64,000 bases of DNA from an uncultured Rhodospirillaceae bacterium (GCA_903901915.1 CAIUSV010000084.1:33397-97396); one strand, 5' to 3'; counted from the stretch's first letter, positions 14,486 through 24,732 are shown. Numbers and translations are program-made. Notes: generated by a model from the sequence alone, not told the origin.

Positions 14486-17329
14486 GCCGACGACGTCGTT
14501 GCGGTTTACCGGCGCGTAGATGTCGCGGCTGGCCGAGCGGGTGAAGCGCGGCTTGGCGGTCCACGAGCCGCCACGGACGACGCGGAACTTGCAATCCTCC
14601 GCTTCCGCCGCAGTTCCGTCCGAGGGGGCCTTGGCGTAGTCGCCGAAACAATCCTGCGTCCACTGGAACACGTTGCCAACCATATCGAACAGCCCGAACG
14701 GGTTGGGCTTCAGCGATCCCACCGGCGCCGTCTCGTCGTAGCCATCCGCGCAATTGATGATGGCTTCATCGACGTTGAAGTGTTTGCTCTTGTAGGTGAG
14801 GTCACGCATGTTGGCGTAGGCGCAGCCGCTTTCCACCCTGTCGCCCCAGAACCACGCGGTGGTGGTTCCCGCTCGGGCGGCGTATTCCCATTGCGCCTCG
14901 CTGGGCAAGCGATAGGGGTGGCTGCCGAAGAAACGCATCCGCCAGGCAAAGGCGCGCGCGTCGTCCCAACTGATCATTTCCACCGGATTGCGCGCCCCCC
15001 GGAACCGTGACGGCGCCGGGTTCTCGACCATCACCAGTCGCCATTCCTCCTGGGTGACGGCAAATTTGCCCAGGTCGAAGGCGGGGATACAGACCTGATG
15101 CGGGGTTTCATGGTCGAACCTGCCGACCTCACTCGGCGGACTGCCCATGACGAAGCAACCCTGGGGAATGGGTACGAAGGCCATTTCCCCCTCGACCTGC
15201 CGTACGCCGCGCCAGACCAGCACCGCCCATACTATTCCGGCCACGATCGGAAGCAATGCCACCGCGCCGGCCAGGGTCAGGATCGTCCGCCGTCGTTGTC
15301 GCTTCGCCAGACGGTGGCTTTCGCCGATGAATGCCGCCACCTCCGCCGGCAGTTCACTTTTCCCCCAACGGCGCTTCAGGGCTAGGGCTTCGATCAGCGG
15401 CAGGCCGCGGGGCAGGGCCAGGCTGTCGCGGTATTTTCTCTCGGAGGCCCCCCAGCGCGCGGCGGCGTGTTCGAGGCGCCCCAGCAGTTCAAGATCACGG
15501 CTGTCGGCGGCGATCTGGTCGCTGGCGCGAGGCCAGTGACTGAGCAATGCCTCGTGGGCCACCCGAACCCGCACCCCTTCGGCGTCTCCGTCGGCGATCA
15601 GCAGCCGCGTCTCGGGGGCGAGAAAGGCGTCCACCAACTGGCGGGCCGGGCTGCCGACCGGGAATTGAGACATCGCGGCGGCGCGTGCCGTCGCGGTGCC
15701 GCCGCTTCCCTGGCCCACGGTCACCAGCGTCCGCAGGACGGTCGGCAACGCCGCCCTGGCTTCGTCGGACAGGCGCGCCAGCTCCATTTCGGCGCGCTTG
15801 CCGATGGCTCCTTCCAGTTCCCCCAGCTTTCCATAGGCATCGAAGGTCAGGTCGCCGTGTTCGCTTCGGTTCTGCCAAAGCTGGTCGAGCAGGAAGGAGA
15901 GAAGGGGGAGGGCGCCGGGATTGCTGGATGCCGCCGCCCGGATTTTCTCGTCCAATGTCAGGCTGCTGGTGGCATCGGTCTCGTAGCGTACTCCCGCTTC
16001 ATGGGCAGGCTGGCGGATGATCTGGGCGATTTCCGCCGGTTCCGGAGACGTCAGCAGATAGCGAGCCTCGGACGAAAGCCGCGCTAGGCACGGCAGTGTT
16101 TCAAGCCGATTGAAGAAGTCGCTACGCAGGGTGGCGATCACCCACACCAATTGGCTTTCGGCCAGCGCCGCCAACGCCGCGACGAAGGCATCGCGCTCTG
16201 GCTGGGACACGCCATCCTGGGTGAATATCTCCTCCAACTGGTCGACCACGACCAGCAGGCGGGCCTCACCCCGTTCGGTCAGCTCAGCCTTCAGCCGGGC
16301 CGCCGCCAGTCCCTGGCGGATCGGCAGACTTGCCTGGGACGGGGCATCGCGAAGCAGCGCGGTCAAGGTTTTCTGGTCGTATTGCAGGGTCTCCAGTTCC
16401 GGCAGGGCAGCCGATGCCAGTATCGCCGCCGCCAGACCGCCGATCAGGTCGCCGCCGCCATCGGCCGGACGCAAGATGGCGTGGCGGACCAGCGCTACCC
16501 GCCCGATCATGCCGGGCAACTTGAGATCGGCCAGTACCCCGGCCTTGACCAACGACGACTTGCCGGACCCCGACGCCCCCATCACCAGAACGAAGGCCGT
16601 GCCACGTTCGATCTGGCGTACAAGCAGCTCGCGCACGTCGTTGCGGGCGCGGGTGCGGCCGAAGAACACCGGCGCATGTTCAAGGTCGAAGGACTGGAGA
16701 CCGCGGAACGGGCTGCCATGGTGCCAGCGGATGCTTGAGGGGCCTTCATCGGCACCCGCCAGGCGGCGCCGGATCAATTCGCGCAGATGGTTTTCCAGAA
16801 GGTCCTCGAACGACGCGGCGTCGGTGAATTCCCACGATGCTGCGGTGAACGACCCGTCGGCGGCGCGGGTCCAGCGCGTCATGAACTCCTCAACCAGCCG
16901 TTTCTGCTCAAAGTGTTCCCGTGCGGCGGTTTCGTCGTCCCTCAGCCGGGCCTCGGCCTTTTTGCGAAACAGCAGCAGATCGGGTTGGCGCCTGTTGCGG
17001 TAAGACGCCAGCGCGTCCTCGAACTCCCATTCGGTGCCGGTGACGGTGCCGCCGGACAGAGGGCCGGTGTATTTGTCGGCTGGCAGCGGCACGCCGAGGC
17101 GGGACCACAGGATCACCACCACGATGTCGGTCTCGTGCGGGGGGACGATGCCGTCCTGGAAATTCTCGCCGGCCACCAGCGGCTCGCGTTCCCAGAGCAT
17201 GGCCTCGATACGGAAATGGTACGAGAACTCGCGGTCAAGCCGCTCGATCACCCGCTCGGCGATCAGCCGTTCGGGGCGCACGTCGCCAGGGGACGAGATG
17301 AATACCCTGAGGCGTTGAAACTCCGCCAT
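14468..17329 (-). CDS. DUF4062-STAND NTPase-FGE-like domain protein
   Basis: 953 residues. Order: DUF4062 (about 5-125, RVFISSPGDVRPER and WEFEDA); AAA/STAND NTPase (about 208-600) with FFGRTRARNDV, Walker A GASGSGKSS (251-259), Walker B LLVVVDQLEE (358-367) and a winged-helix region ending VAHEALLSHW; one membrane segment (682-703); and a formylglycine-generating-enzyme-like domain (713-953, FVMGSPP, PVEMISWDDA, YRLPSEAQWEYAARAG). FGEs use two Cys near GGS(Y/W); here the segment reads GGSWTAKPRFTRSASR with none, so binding rather than catalysis is likely. STAND proteins act as ligand-triggered switches, often in conflict or defence. It follows two small genes and a LexA-like box. ATG 17329 follows GGAAGGGGGG. 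Confidence 0.85.
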   Translation of the reverse strand: MAEFQRLRVFISSPGDVRPERLIAERVIERLDREFSYHFRIEAMLWEREPLVAGENFQDGIVPPHETDIVVVILWSRLGVPLPADKYTGPLSGGTVTGTEWEFEDALASYRNRRQPDLLLFRKKAEARLRDDETAAREHFEQKRLVEEFMTRWTRAADGSFTAASWEFTDAASFEDLLENHLRELIRRRLAGADEGPSSIRWHHGSPFRGLQSFDLEHAPVFFGRTRARNDVRELLVRQIERGTAFVLVMGASGSGKSSLVKAGVLADLKLPGMIGRVALVRHAILRPADGGGDLIGGLAAAILASAALPELETLQYDQKTLTALLRDAPSQASLPIRQGLAAARLKAELTERGEARLLVVVDQLEEIFTQDGVSQPERDAFVAALAALAESQLVWVIATLRSDFFNRLETLPCLARLSSEARYLLTSPEPAEIAQIIRQPAHEAGVRYETDATSSLTLDEKIRAAASSNPGALPLLSFLLDQLWQNRSEHGDLTFDAYGKLGELEGAIGKRAEMELARLSDEARAALPTVLRTLVTVGQGSGGTATARAAAMSQFPVGSPARQLVDAFLAPETRLLIADGDAEGVRVRVAHEALLSHWPRASDQIAADSRDLELLGRLEHAAARWGASERKYRDSLALPRGLPLIEALALKRRWGKSELPAEVAAFIGESHRLAKRQRRRTILTLAGAVALLPIVAGIVWAVLVWRGVRQVEGEMAFVPIPQGCFVMGSPPSEVGRFDHETPHQVCIPAFDLGKFAVTQEEWRLVMVENPAPSRFRGARNPVEMISWDDARAFAWRMRFFGSHPYRLPSEAQWEYAARAGTTTAWFWGDRVESGCAYANMRDLTYKSKHFNVDEAIINCADGYDETAPVGSLKPNPFGLFDMVGNVFQWTQDCFGDYAKAPSDGTAAEAEDCKFRVVRGGSWTAKPRFTRSASRDIYAPVNRNDVVGLRLAR

Positions 17330-17428
17330 CGCCCCCCCTTCCGATCACGGCCGGATAAGCTTCAACGGATTGAACCATGCGGGGTTTCCCGGAGCAAGGT
17401 CCCGTAACCGATCATCTGAGCAGGGCGC

Positions 17429-17710
17429 TCAAGACGAAACCGGCGGATCGGTGTCGCCCCTGGCATAAAGCGCCAGCCGACCGGCGTTGGACACGATTCC
17501 GGGAAAGGCGGTGCCGAAAACCTCCCGCCATCTCCCTTCGACGTCGGATGGCAGTTCCGTTCCCGGCCGCGAAAGGCCCAGCCCCGATTGGTCGTTGATC
17601 GCGGTGAGTGCCGAGACGGCGGCATCGGCTTCACCGGCGCCTTCGGCCAGAACGGTCTGCTCGACGATCGTGCCGTCATCACAGGCGATGGAAAATGCCC
17701 ACAGCGTCAT
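17429..17710 (-). CDS. Unknown 93-residue protein
   Basis: Small soluble protein starting MTLWAFSIACDDG, mixed alpha/beta, with no recognised family. ATG 17710 has GGGAG eight bases upstream. It lies 89 bp after the 81-residue gene and 99 bp before the STAND gene, all on the minus strand, so it may belong to the cassette controlled from the box at 18079. Confidence 0.6.
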   Translation of the reverse strand: MTLWAFSIACDDGTIVEQTVLAEGAGEADAAVSALTAINDQSGLGLSRPGTELPSDVEGRWREVFGTAFPGIVSNAGRLALYARGDTDPPVSS

Positions 17711-17799
17711 CGCGATTCTCCCGATCATCGGCATGGACGACGGCGCCGGCCCGAAGACCCTCCCTGATCGGAGGGAGGTGGTCAAGCGGCACATATTCC

Positions 17800-18045
17800 C
17801 TATCCTACAAATGGTGTCGCTCGCGCCGCCCGCCCGTTCGCCGGTCGCTGCGGGATATTTCCCGCCGAGGTCATGCCGAGCCGATACACGGCCCTTGTCG
17901 CTTCCAGTGCCGTCATGTCCGGACGGACGATCAGCACGGCGGCGACAGCCGCCTGGGACTGCCCGTTCATGTCCCGACCGAAAGCATGGGCGGCGCTGAT
18001 CGCCCTGGCGATCACCCGCTGTAAAACCGGATCGACTTGGCCCAT
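17800..18045 (-). CDS. Unknown 81-residue protein behind a LexA-like box
   Basis: Starts MGQVDPVLQRVIARAISAA; mainly helical, no Cys, no membrane segment, family not recognised. The ribosome site AGGAGGAGAGGCGCC is strong and fixes ATG 18045. The start is about 33 bp from the candidate SOS box at 18079-18093, so it would be the first gene made after DNA damage if that box works. Small LexA-controlled proteins often act on cell division or toxicity, but nothing in this sequence shows such a role. Confidence 0.65.
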   Translation of the reverse strand: MGQVDPVLQRVIARAISAAHAFGRDMNGQSQAAVAAVLIVRPDMTALEATRAVYRLGMTSAGNIPQRPANGRAARATPFVG

Positions 18046-18078
18046 GGCGCCTCTCCTCCTGAGTCTCATACCGCTTAT

Positions 18079-18109
18079 GTTCTCTATATGTTCTTGCGAC
18101 GAAAGTCAA
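18079..18109 (-). promoter_or_regulatory. Candidate LexA (SOS) box overlapping a promoter
   Basis: GTTC-N7-GTTC at 18079-18093 (minus strand GAACATATAGAGAAC) is the alphaproteobacterial LexA operator form with an AT-rich spacer. On the minus strand TTGACT (18109-18104) and TATAGA (18088-18083), 15 bases apart, form a possible promoter whose -10 lies inside the box. It is upstream of the 81-residue gene. Eight fixed bases would occur about twice by chance in a window of this size, so position is the main support. Confidence 0.5.
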
Positions 18110-18243
18110 TGCCGATGTCAGGCTTGCTTGACCGATCGGTCCGAATGTCGCCCGCAGGCCAGTTCCAAAAGGAACTTGTAATGGCGGCAGTTCCGCCGAC
18201 GCCAATCGGAGGTGGGATAATTCGCCGATCAATGGCGGAAAAG

Positions 18244-18261
18244 CCCATTTGGGACTAGCGC
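18244..18261 (+). promoter_or_regulatory. Copy B of the recurring CCATTTGGGACTA element
   Basis: CCCATTTGGGACTAGCGC, 97 bp upstream of the CHASE hybrid kinase start and pointing toward it. Its first 14 bases differ from the copy at 9976 at only two positions. It lies in the 313-bp stretch 18046-18358, which also holds the LexA-like box but no recognised gene. Confidence 0.45.
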
Positions 18262-18358
18262 GGGCGCCCAATCGGCAGCTTTCAATCCTTTCAGAACGAA
18301 TGCTGGATACTGACGTCGAGGTTTGGCGGGATCCCATTCTTCGTGCGGGAGGCCTGCC

Positions 18359-21300
18359 ATGATGAATACGCCTATTCTCAAAATCACGCGGCAACTGCTT
18401 CCCATGACCGTAGTCGGGGTCGTCGCGTCACTGATCGTGTTCGGCATCGCCTTCTACCTGGAGCGCCGCAGTTCCGAGGTTCGGTTCGATGAACTGGCGG
18501 AGCAGCGGATCATCGCGATCCGGGCCAGCGTCGCCATTGCTCAGGACAGCGTCAATCTGGTCGCCGGCCATTTTACCGTCGCATCGCCGCAATACACCAG
18601 TCGAGAGGGGTTTCGACGGATGACGGCGCAGACTCTGGCCCGCCATTCCTTCATCCAGGGGCTGTCATGGGACCCCAGGGTGTCGCGGGCCGATCGTGCG
18701 GCCTATGAGAACAAGGCCCGGCTGGAAGGTGTCGACGACTTCCAATTCACCGAGCGTGATAGCCAAGGCCGGCTGCGTCCGGCCGGAGACAGGGATCAGT
18801 ACATCCCGGTCTATTACATGGAACCCTCCGCCACCAACAGGCCGGCATTGGGTTTTGACCTGTCGTCCCACTCGGTTCGGCGTCTCGCCCTTGAAGCCGG
18901 ACGGGACAAGGGGCGTCCGGAGGCGACCGGGCGGATTACCCTGGTCCAGGAATATGGTGACCAGTACGGCGTCCTGATCCTGGCGCCGGTCTTCGGTCCT
19001 ACCGGTCCCGGCGACGTCGAGAGCAACCGGCAATCCTTGAGCGGATATGTCTCGGGGGTGTTCCGGATCGGCGATCTGATCAATTCCACGGCCCATGCCG
19101 GATCAATGGCAAAGGCGCTGCCGCTGGTGGACGTCCATCTATTCGACATGAGCGGCGCGGAAGACGAACGCCGATTGTATCCTAAATCGGATGCAACGTC
19201 CCCGGACAGCCTGGCGTCCGGCCTTCATAAAACCGAGTCGTTCGATGTCGCCGGGCGGTCGTGGCTGTTGATCGCCAAACCCAGCCCCGCCTTCCTGGCA
19301 TCCAGCCGGCCGGTGGTATCCTATGTGATGCTGGTGGTCGCTTTGCTGGCCACTGCCTTCTACGTCGCCAATCTGAGGGGGCGCATTACCCAGGCGGAAA
19401 ATGCCATCGCATTCGCCCGCGCCCAGTTGCTGCTGCATCACGCCAGCGACGGCGTTCATATCCTTGATGGCCGGGGAAATATCATCGAGGTCAGCCAATC
19501 CTTCTGCGACAGCCTGGGCTATAGCCGAGACGAGATGATCGGCATGAACGTCGCGGAGTGGGCGGAGGGGTTGGCGCCGACCGAGGTCGCGTCAGCCGTA
19601 TCGCGGAGGCTGGCGAAAAGCGGAATTACCACATTCTCGCCGCGCTATCGGCGCAAGGACGGCAGTGTATTTTCGGTGGAGATTTCCAGTCACGCGTTGG
19701 ATCTGGATGGCCAGAAGGTGCTTTATTGTTCGTCCCGCGATATTTCCCAGCGCATTGCTTCCGAGCGGGCCGTCAAGGATCTGTCCCGTCGCCTGGAGGG
19801 CGTGCTGGCGGCGGCCTCCGAGGTCGCGATCATCGCGTGCGACATGTCGGGCACCATTACCCTGTTCAACCGCGGTGCCGAAAAGATGCTGGGATATGCC
19901 GCCGGTGACATGGTCGGCCATGCCGCGGTGGCGGCCTTCCACGTTTCCGAGGAGATCGAAGCGCGTGCCGTGGAACTCACCGCCGAATTGGCGAGGCCGG
20001 TGACGGCGTTCGAGGCCCTGACGGTAAAAGCGGAAATTGACGGGAGCGAGCGCCGCGAATGGACGTATGTCCATAAGGGCGGGGCGCAGCTGATTGTATC
20101 CCTGGTGGTTACGGTGGTTCGCAATGATGCCGGCGAGATCGATGGCTATCTCGGACTCGCCTCCGACATCACGGACAGGAAGCGAACGGACTCGCTGCGC
20201 AAGGCGATGGAGGAGGAATTACAGAATAGTATGCGGGAGGCAGAGGCGGCCAACCGTGCGAAGACCTCATTTCTCGCCAATATGAGCCATGAAATGAGAA
20301 CTCCGATGAATGCTATCATTGGATTATCGGCGTTGCTGAAGAAGCGTGTCGAGAAGGCTGAAAACGTCGATATGATTCATAAGATTATGCTGTCTAGCCA
20401 GCATCTTCTCGCTATAATTAACGATATTCTTGATTTCTCAAAAATAGAATCCGGCCGCCTTGAGATACATGCCGACGAGTTCGATGTCCGTCGCGCAATA
20501 GATATTGCCCATCTTCAGGTTGACCAACTGGCTCAAAACAGAAACCTGTCACTCTGCGTGGAAATCGATCCGGCGGTGCCCGCTCGATTGATCGGCGATC
20601 AACTGAGGTTGAGGCAGTGTGTCCTTAACTACCTGAGCAACGCCATCAAATTCACTTCGGAAGGAGGGGTCGTCGTACGGGTCCGGTTGGTCGAGGACCG
20701 CCAGAATGCCGTCCTCTGTCGGTTCGAGGTGGAAGACACCGGCATCGGTATTCCGGTCGAGGCCCAGGGGCAATTGTTCAACGACTTCCAGCAGGCCGAC
20801 GATTCCACCAGTCGCAAGTATGGCGGCACCGGCCTGGGGCTGGCCATCACGCGGCGTCTGGCGATCATGATGGGGGGCGACGCCGGGTTTAGCAGCACGC
20901 CGGGGAAAGGCAGCCTGTTCTGGTTCGACGCTGCATTGTGCCGGGCGGATGACAGGGACGATGCCGTTTCTGACGAAGATGGGTTGAGCGCAATCGAGAT
21001 CGAACGATTGCTGACCGACAGCCACGGCGATGCCAGGATCTTGCTGGTGGAAGACAACCCGACCAACCGTGACGTGGTGCAAGGTATGTTGGCCGACATC
21101 GGCTTGAAGGCCGACATCGCCGAGAATGGCCGGCTTGCCGTCGAGGCGGTCGAGGCGGCCGGTTTCGATCTGATCTTGATGGATATGCAGATGCCGGTAA
21201 TGGACGGACTCGATGCCACCCGGATCATCCGGCGCCTGCCGTCGGCGCAGCGGGTCCCCATCGTGGCGATGACCGCCAATGCCTTTGCCGAGGATCGCAA

Positions 21301-21865
21301 GAGATGCCTGGACGTCGGCATGAACGATCATCTCGCCAAGCCGGTATTGCCCGACACCCTGTACGCCGTACTCCTGAAGTGGCTTTCGGTCTCGTCCTCG
21401 GCTGGCGACCATTTGCGGCCACCGGCGGCGGCAATCATGTCGCCGCCGGTGGCCGAAGATGACGACGAGGCCCTATTGCGGCGCCATCTCGGGCACATCG
21501 AAGGGATCGATATCGACGCCGGCATCAAGTATAGCCGTCGTGTCGGGCGTTATCGTGCGATTCTTGAGACGTATGCCAACGAGTACGGCGATCCCATGAC
21601 CCGGGTGAGCGGACTGCTTGCCGCCGGGAACAGCACCGAGGCTCGGCGTATCGTCCATACCATCAAGGGAAGTTCGTCGTTTCTGGGCTTTTTCGGGGTT
21701 CAGGAGGCGGCCGCCCAACTGGAACGGGCGATTATCGACGGCGACGATCCAGAGGTGATCGCTTCCTTGATCGATGCCGTCGAACTGCGCTACGGCGTCG
21801 CGTCAACCGCGATCATGACGATGATGGCCGAACGTGGTCGGCGAAAAGAAGTTATCGGCGTATAA
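18359..21865 (+). CDS. CHASE-PAS-PAS hybrid histidine kinase with REC and HPt
   Basis: 1168 residues. Order: membrane helix (about 12-35); periplasmic CHASE domain (about 60-300; [24 protein letters not shown]); second helix (about 320-345); two PAS domains (about 360-480 and 485-620); HisKA with H box [18 protein letters not shown] (about 640); HATPase with N box, DTGIGIP and GTGLGLA; a receiver with LLVEDN and the Asp in [12 protein letters not shown]; and an HPt domain with its His in [13 protein letters not shown]. It contains the whole phosphorelay up to HPt. The next gene (REC-PAS-kinase) begins 50 bp downstream and is a likely partner. ATG 18359 follows GGGAGGCC. Confidence 0.93.
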   Translation: MMNTPILKITRQLLPMTVVGVVASLIVFGIAFYLERRSSEVRFDELAEQRIIAIRASVAIAQDSVNLVAGHFTVASPQYTSREGFRRMTAQTLARHSFIQGLSWDPRVSRADRAAYENKARLEGVDDFQFTERDSQGRLRPAGDRDQYIPVYYMEPSATNRPALGFDLSSHSVRRLALEAGRDKGRPEATGRITLVQEYGDQYGVLILAPVFGPTGPGDVESNRQSLSGYVSGVFRIGDLINSTAHAGSMAKALPLVDVHLFDMSGAEDERRLYPKSDATSPDSLASGLHKTESFDVAGRSWLLIAKPSPAFLASSRPVVSYVMLVVALLATAFYVANLRGRITQAENAIAFARAQLLLHHASDGVHILDGRGNIIEVSQSFCDSLGYSRDEMIGMNVAEWAEGLAPTEVASAVSRRLAKSGITTFSPRYRRKDGSVFSVEISSHALDLDGQKVLYCSSRDISQRIASERAVKDLSRRLEGVLAAASEVAIIACDMSGTITLFNRGAEKMLGYAAGDMVGHAAVAAFHVSEEIEARAVELTAELARPVTAFEALTVKAEIDGSERREWTYVHKGGAQLIVSLVVTVVRNDAGEIDGYLGLASDITDRKRTDSLRKAMEEELQNSMREAEAANRAKTSFLANMSHEMRTPMNAIIGLSALLKKRVEKAENVDMIHKIMLSSQHLLAIINDILDFSKIESGRLEIHADEFDVRRAIDIAHLQVDQLAQNRNLSLCVEIDPAVPARLIGDQLRLRQCVLNYLSNAIKFTSEGGVVVRVRLVEDRQNAVLCRFEVEDTGIGIPVEAQGQLFNDFQQADDSTSRKYGGTGLGLAITRRLAIMMGGDAGFSSTPGKGSLFWFDAALCRADDRDDAVSDEDGLSAIEIERLLTDSHGDARILLVEDNPTNRDVVQGMLADIGLKADIAENGRLAVEAVEAAGFDLILMDMQMPVMDGLDATRIIRRLPSAQRVPIVAMTANAFAEDRKRCLDVGMNDHLAKPVLPDTLYAVLLKWLSVSSSAGDHLRPPAAAIMSPPVAEDDDEALLRRHLGHIEGIDIDAGIKYSRRVGRYRAILETYANEYGDPMTRVSGLLAAGNSTEARRIVHTIKGSSSFLGFFGVQEAAAQLERAIIDGDDPEVIASLIDAVELRYGVASTAIMTMMAERGRRKEVIGV

Positions 21866-21914
21866 TTGCGCTTCGCCGCTTGTCGATCGATCATCATGGT
21901 TCCGGTACGCTCAC

Positions 21915-23495
21915 ATGACGCATGAAAAGGCCTCTGTCCTTATCGTTGATGACGATTTGATCAATATTCAAGTTCTGACGGGGCTGCTTGAAGACGACTT
22001 TCAGGTTATTGCCGCTCGCGACGGGGCGCGGGCCCTTGCCATCGCCGCGTCCGAACCTCCGCCGGACCTGATCCTGCTCGATATTCTGATGCCGGGGATG
22101 AGCGGCTACGATGTCTGTTCCAGGCTGAAGGACAACGACGATACCCGCGACATTCCGGTGATCTTTTTGTCGGCGATGGGCGATGTCGGCGATGAACTGA
22201 AAGGATTGGAACTCGGGGCCGTCGATTATGTCACCAAGCCCATTTCCCAGCCCATCCTGTTGGCTCGTATCAGAACTCATCTGGCACTGAATCAGGCGCG
22301 TCAGCGCCTGCGGGGAATCTCGGATAATCTGCTTGAGGGCATTGTCCTGGTCGGGATGGGGGACCGGCTGCTGTTCGTCAATCGGCCGGCGATCCGCATC
22401 ATGGGGCTGAATGACAGTCCGAAGGATCTCGTCGGGCGCCATCGAGAGCGGTTGTTTCAACTCAGGCGGGACGACCCCTCGTCCCTTCCCTGGCAGGATG
22501 TGATCGATCACGGTGCCACCTACGTGGACAGCGACACCGTCTTCCTTTCGCCCTCGGGCAAGGAAATTACCGTATCCTACGGCTGCTCTCCCTTGGATAC
22601 GTCCGAATTTGGTCGCGCCGTGATCATCACGTTCCGCGACATCACCGCGCAGAAGCGAGTCCAATTCGAGGCCATGCTGGCGGCACGCCAAGCCGTCGTC
22701 GGCCATCTGGCCGCAGGTGTCGCTCACGAGATCAATACGCCGGCTCAGTTCATCGCCAGCAATCTTTGCTATATCGAGGACGGCCTCAATGTTCTGGCCG
22801 GGATCATCGAGGCGGCGAAGGCCGTGACCGAAGGCGCGCCCGGCACTCCGGTTTTCAGCGATCGCCTGGCTCGGCTCAAGGAGGCCGTGTCCAACCGGCG
22901 GCTTGCCAGCCTGTTGGCCGAAATGCCGAAAGCGGCGGCGGACTCGCGAGACGGAATGGACAGGATTGACCATCTCGTGGTGGCGATGAAGGAATTTTCC
23001 CGGCCGGGAACCACCGGCCGTACCGCGACCGATATCAACAGGGCCATAATGAACACTCTGGCCGTGTCTCGTTCCACCTGGGCTTCCGTCGCCGAGGTGA
23101 AACTCGAATTGGCCCCGGCGTTGCCCTTGGTGGTGTGCCACGCCAGTGAACTCGGTCAGGTCTTCATCAATCTGATCCTGAACGCCGTGCAGGCAATCGA
23201 GGCGTCCGCCGAGAGACTGCCGGGCCAGATTTCCATTGCCACGCGCCGGAGCGGTGATCTGGTCGAAATCGAGGTTGCCGATACCGGGGGAGGGGTGCCC
23301 CCGGAGATACGCGAGCAGATATTCGATCCATTCTTCACCACCAAACCCGTCGGAATGGGAACCGGTCTCGGGCTGGCGATCTGCCACGATGTCGTGGCGA
23401 TAAAGCATGGCGGTTCGCTGGTCGTGGGAGAGGGTGAGGGGCACGGGGCGGTGTTCACGATCAGGCTGCCCGTGGGCAACATTCATGATGATTAG
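21915..23495 (+). CDS. REC-PAS-histidine kinase
   Basis: 526 residues, no membrane segment. The receiver domain (1-120) has IVDDD, LLDILMPGMSG and VTKPIS. A PAS (about 140-260) follows, then a kinase with H box GHLAAGVAHEINTPAQFI, a long insert between the H box and the N box (FINLILNAVQA), and an ATP site of the NtrB/ZraS type ([17 protein letters not shown]). With the receiver at the front, it probably takes phosphate from the HPt of the hybrid kinase encoded 50 bp upstream and passes a signal on, or has its kinase activity tuned by it. The start ATG 21915 is just before the first REC strand. Confidence 0.92.
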   Translation: MTHEKASVLIVDDDLINIQVLTGLLEDDFQVIAARDGARALAIAASEPPPDLILLDILMPGMSGYDVCSRLKDNDDTRDIPVIFLSAMGDVGDELKGLELGAVDYVTKPISQPILLARIRTHLALNQARQRLRGISDNLLEGIVLVGMGDRLLFVNRPAIRIMGLNDSPKDLVGRHRERLFQLRRDDPSSLPWQDVIDHGATYVDSDTVFLSPSGKEITVSYGCSPLDTSEFGRAVIITFRDITAQKRVQFEAMLAARQAVVGHLAAGVAHEINTPAQFIASNLCYIEDGLNVLAGIIEAAKAVTEGAPGTPVFSDRLARLKEAVSNRRLASLLAEMPKAAADSRDGMDRIDHLVVAMKEFSRPGTTGRTATDINRAIMNTLAVSRSTWASVAEVKLELAPALPLVVCHASELGQVFINLILNAVQAIEASAERLPGQISIATRRSGDLVEIEVADTGGGVPPEIREQIFDPFFTTKPVGMGTGLGLAICHDVVAIKHGGSLVVGEGEGHGAVFTIRLPVGNIHDD

Positions 23496-23544
23496 GGGCG
23501 GCCCCCCCCCCGCACCGTAAAACCCGTTCAGATCCGCCGTGACT

Positions 23545-24732
23545 TCAGCTCGCGCGATGGGGCTTGCCGATGCGCTTGGCCGCAGCCAGCAGCATGGCAT
23601 CGCTGCCGCGTGGGCCGATCAGCGATACGCCGACCGGCAGTCCGGCCACCTGGCACAACGGCAGGCTGATCTGTGGGCAGCCGGCCATGCCGGCGATGGC
23701 GGTCAGGCAGATCATGCGCGCGCGGATATCCCACAGCATCGAGCGAGGGCTTTGCAGTGGCGGTGCGGTGACCGGTGTGGTCGGCAGTACCAGCACGGCG
23801 TTGCCTTCCAGCGCCTCGGCGACCCATCGCCGCGCTCGCAGTCGGAAGCCGCGCGACGACGACAGGGTCCGGTTGGAAACGCGGGCGCCGCGCAGGAAGT
23901 TGTCGGCCACCTCGAACCCGAAGCGGGGGTTGGACCGGTTGATCCACTCGCCGAAGCGTTCCCAGGCTTCGCGTCCCTGGATGGCGTTCTGCGGCTCCAG
24001 CCAGTCGGAGAGCGGCACCGGCGACAGCCGGTGTCCGCGCACCACCGGCGCCAGCGTCTTGGCGATGCCGCTCAGGGCGCCTTCGACGGCGCCGGCGACG
24101 GCGGGGTCCGAGAACTCCATGGCGTCTTCCAGCACCACCACCTTGTCGGGGACGGTGTCGCGGATTTTCTTGCGCAGCAGCACCGATCCCGCCCGGGCCA
24201 GCAGGTCGGGGTCATCGGCCAGCAGACCGACGGTGTCGAAGGTGTTGGACTGGCTCAGGACGCCGTCCATGGCGATCGAGCCGAGGGTGGGGCGCAAACC
24301 GTAGATGCCGCAGAACGAGGCCGGCACCCGGGTCGAGCCGGCGGTATCGGTGCCCAGCGCGAAGTCGCACAGGCCGCCCGCCACCGCCGCCGCCGAACCG
24401 CAGGACGAGCCGCCGGGGACGTGGCCGGGGGCGCGGGGGTTCTCGGGGGTGCCGTAATGGGCATTGTCGCCGAACAGCCCACGGGTCAACTCGTCGGTGA
24501 CGGTCTTGCCGACCAGCCGGGCGCCGGATGCCAGCAGGGTGGCCACCGCCCAGGCAGTGGTGGTGGCCGGCGAGGCGAGGCGGCGCCAGTCGGGGTTGCC
24601 GGCGCCGGTGACATAGCCGGCGACGTCGAAGACGTCCTTGGCGGCGAAGGTCATGTCGGCCAGCAGGCCGGTCTTGGCGCCGTCGATATAGACGTCGCCA
24701 CCGAGGGCGAAAGCGTTCAGCGGATCGTGCAT
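23545..24732 (-). CDS. Amidase (amidase signature family)
   Basis: 395 residues. The Ser-cisSer-Lys triad is visible: Lys32 in FAAKDVFD, cis-Ser in PGGSSCGSAAAV (about 105-117), and the nucleophile Ser in DTAGSTRVPASFCGIYGLRP. The short N-terminus and the length fit the smaller amidases (AtzF or indoleacetamide hydrolase type) rather than GatA, and no gatB or gatC is near. The substrate is unknown. It converges on the REC-PAS-kinase gene, with a run of ten C at 23502-23511 in the 49-bp gap. ATG 24732 is taken because the family start lies close to it; GTG or TTG codons further upstream have no homologous sequence. Confidence 0.88.
   Translation of the reverse strand: MHDPLNAFALGGDVYIDGAKTGLLADMTFAAKDVFDVAGYVTGAGNPDWRRLASPATTTAWAVATLLASGARLVGKTVTDELTRGLFGDNAHYGTPENPRAPGHVPGGSSCGSAAAVAGGLCDFALGTDTAGSTRVPASFCGIYGLRPTLGSIAMDGVLSQSNTFDTVGLLADDPDLLARAGSVLLRKKIRDTVPDKVVVLEDAMEFSDPAVAGAVEGALSGIAKTLAPVVRGHRLSPVPLSDWLEPQNAIQGREAWERFGEWINRSNPRFGFEVADNFLRGARVSNRTLSSSRGFRLRARRWVAEALEGNAVLVLPTTPVTAPPLQSPRSMLWDIRARMICLTAIAGMAGCPQISLPLCQVAGLPVGVSLIGPRGSDAMLLAAAKRIGKPHRAS

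Noticed and set aside
23502..23511. Run of ten C as a phase-variable tract
   Set aside because: It lies between two convergent gene ends, so length changes would not alter a reading frame or promoter.
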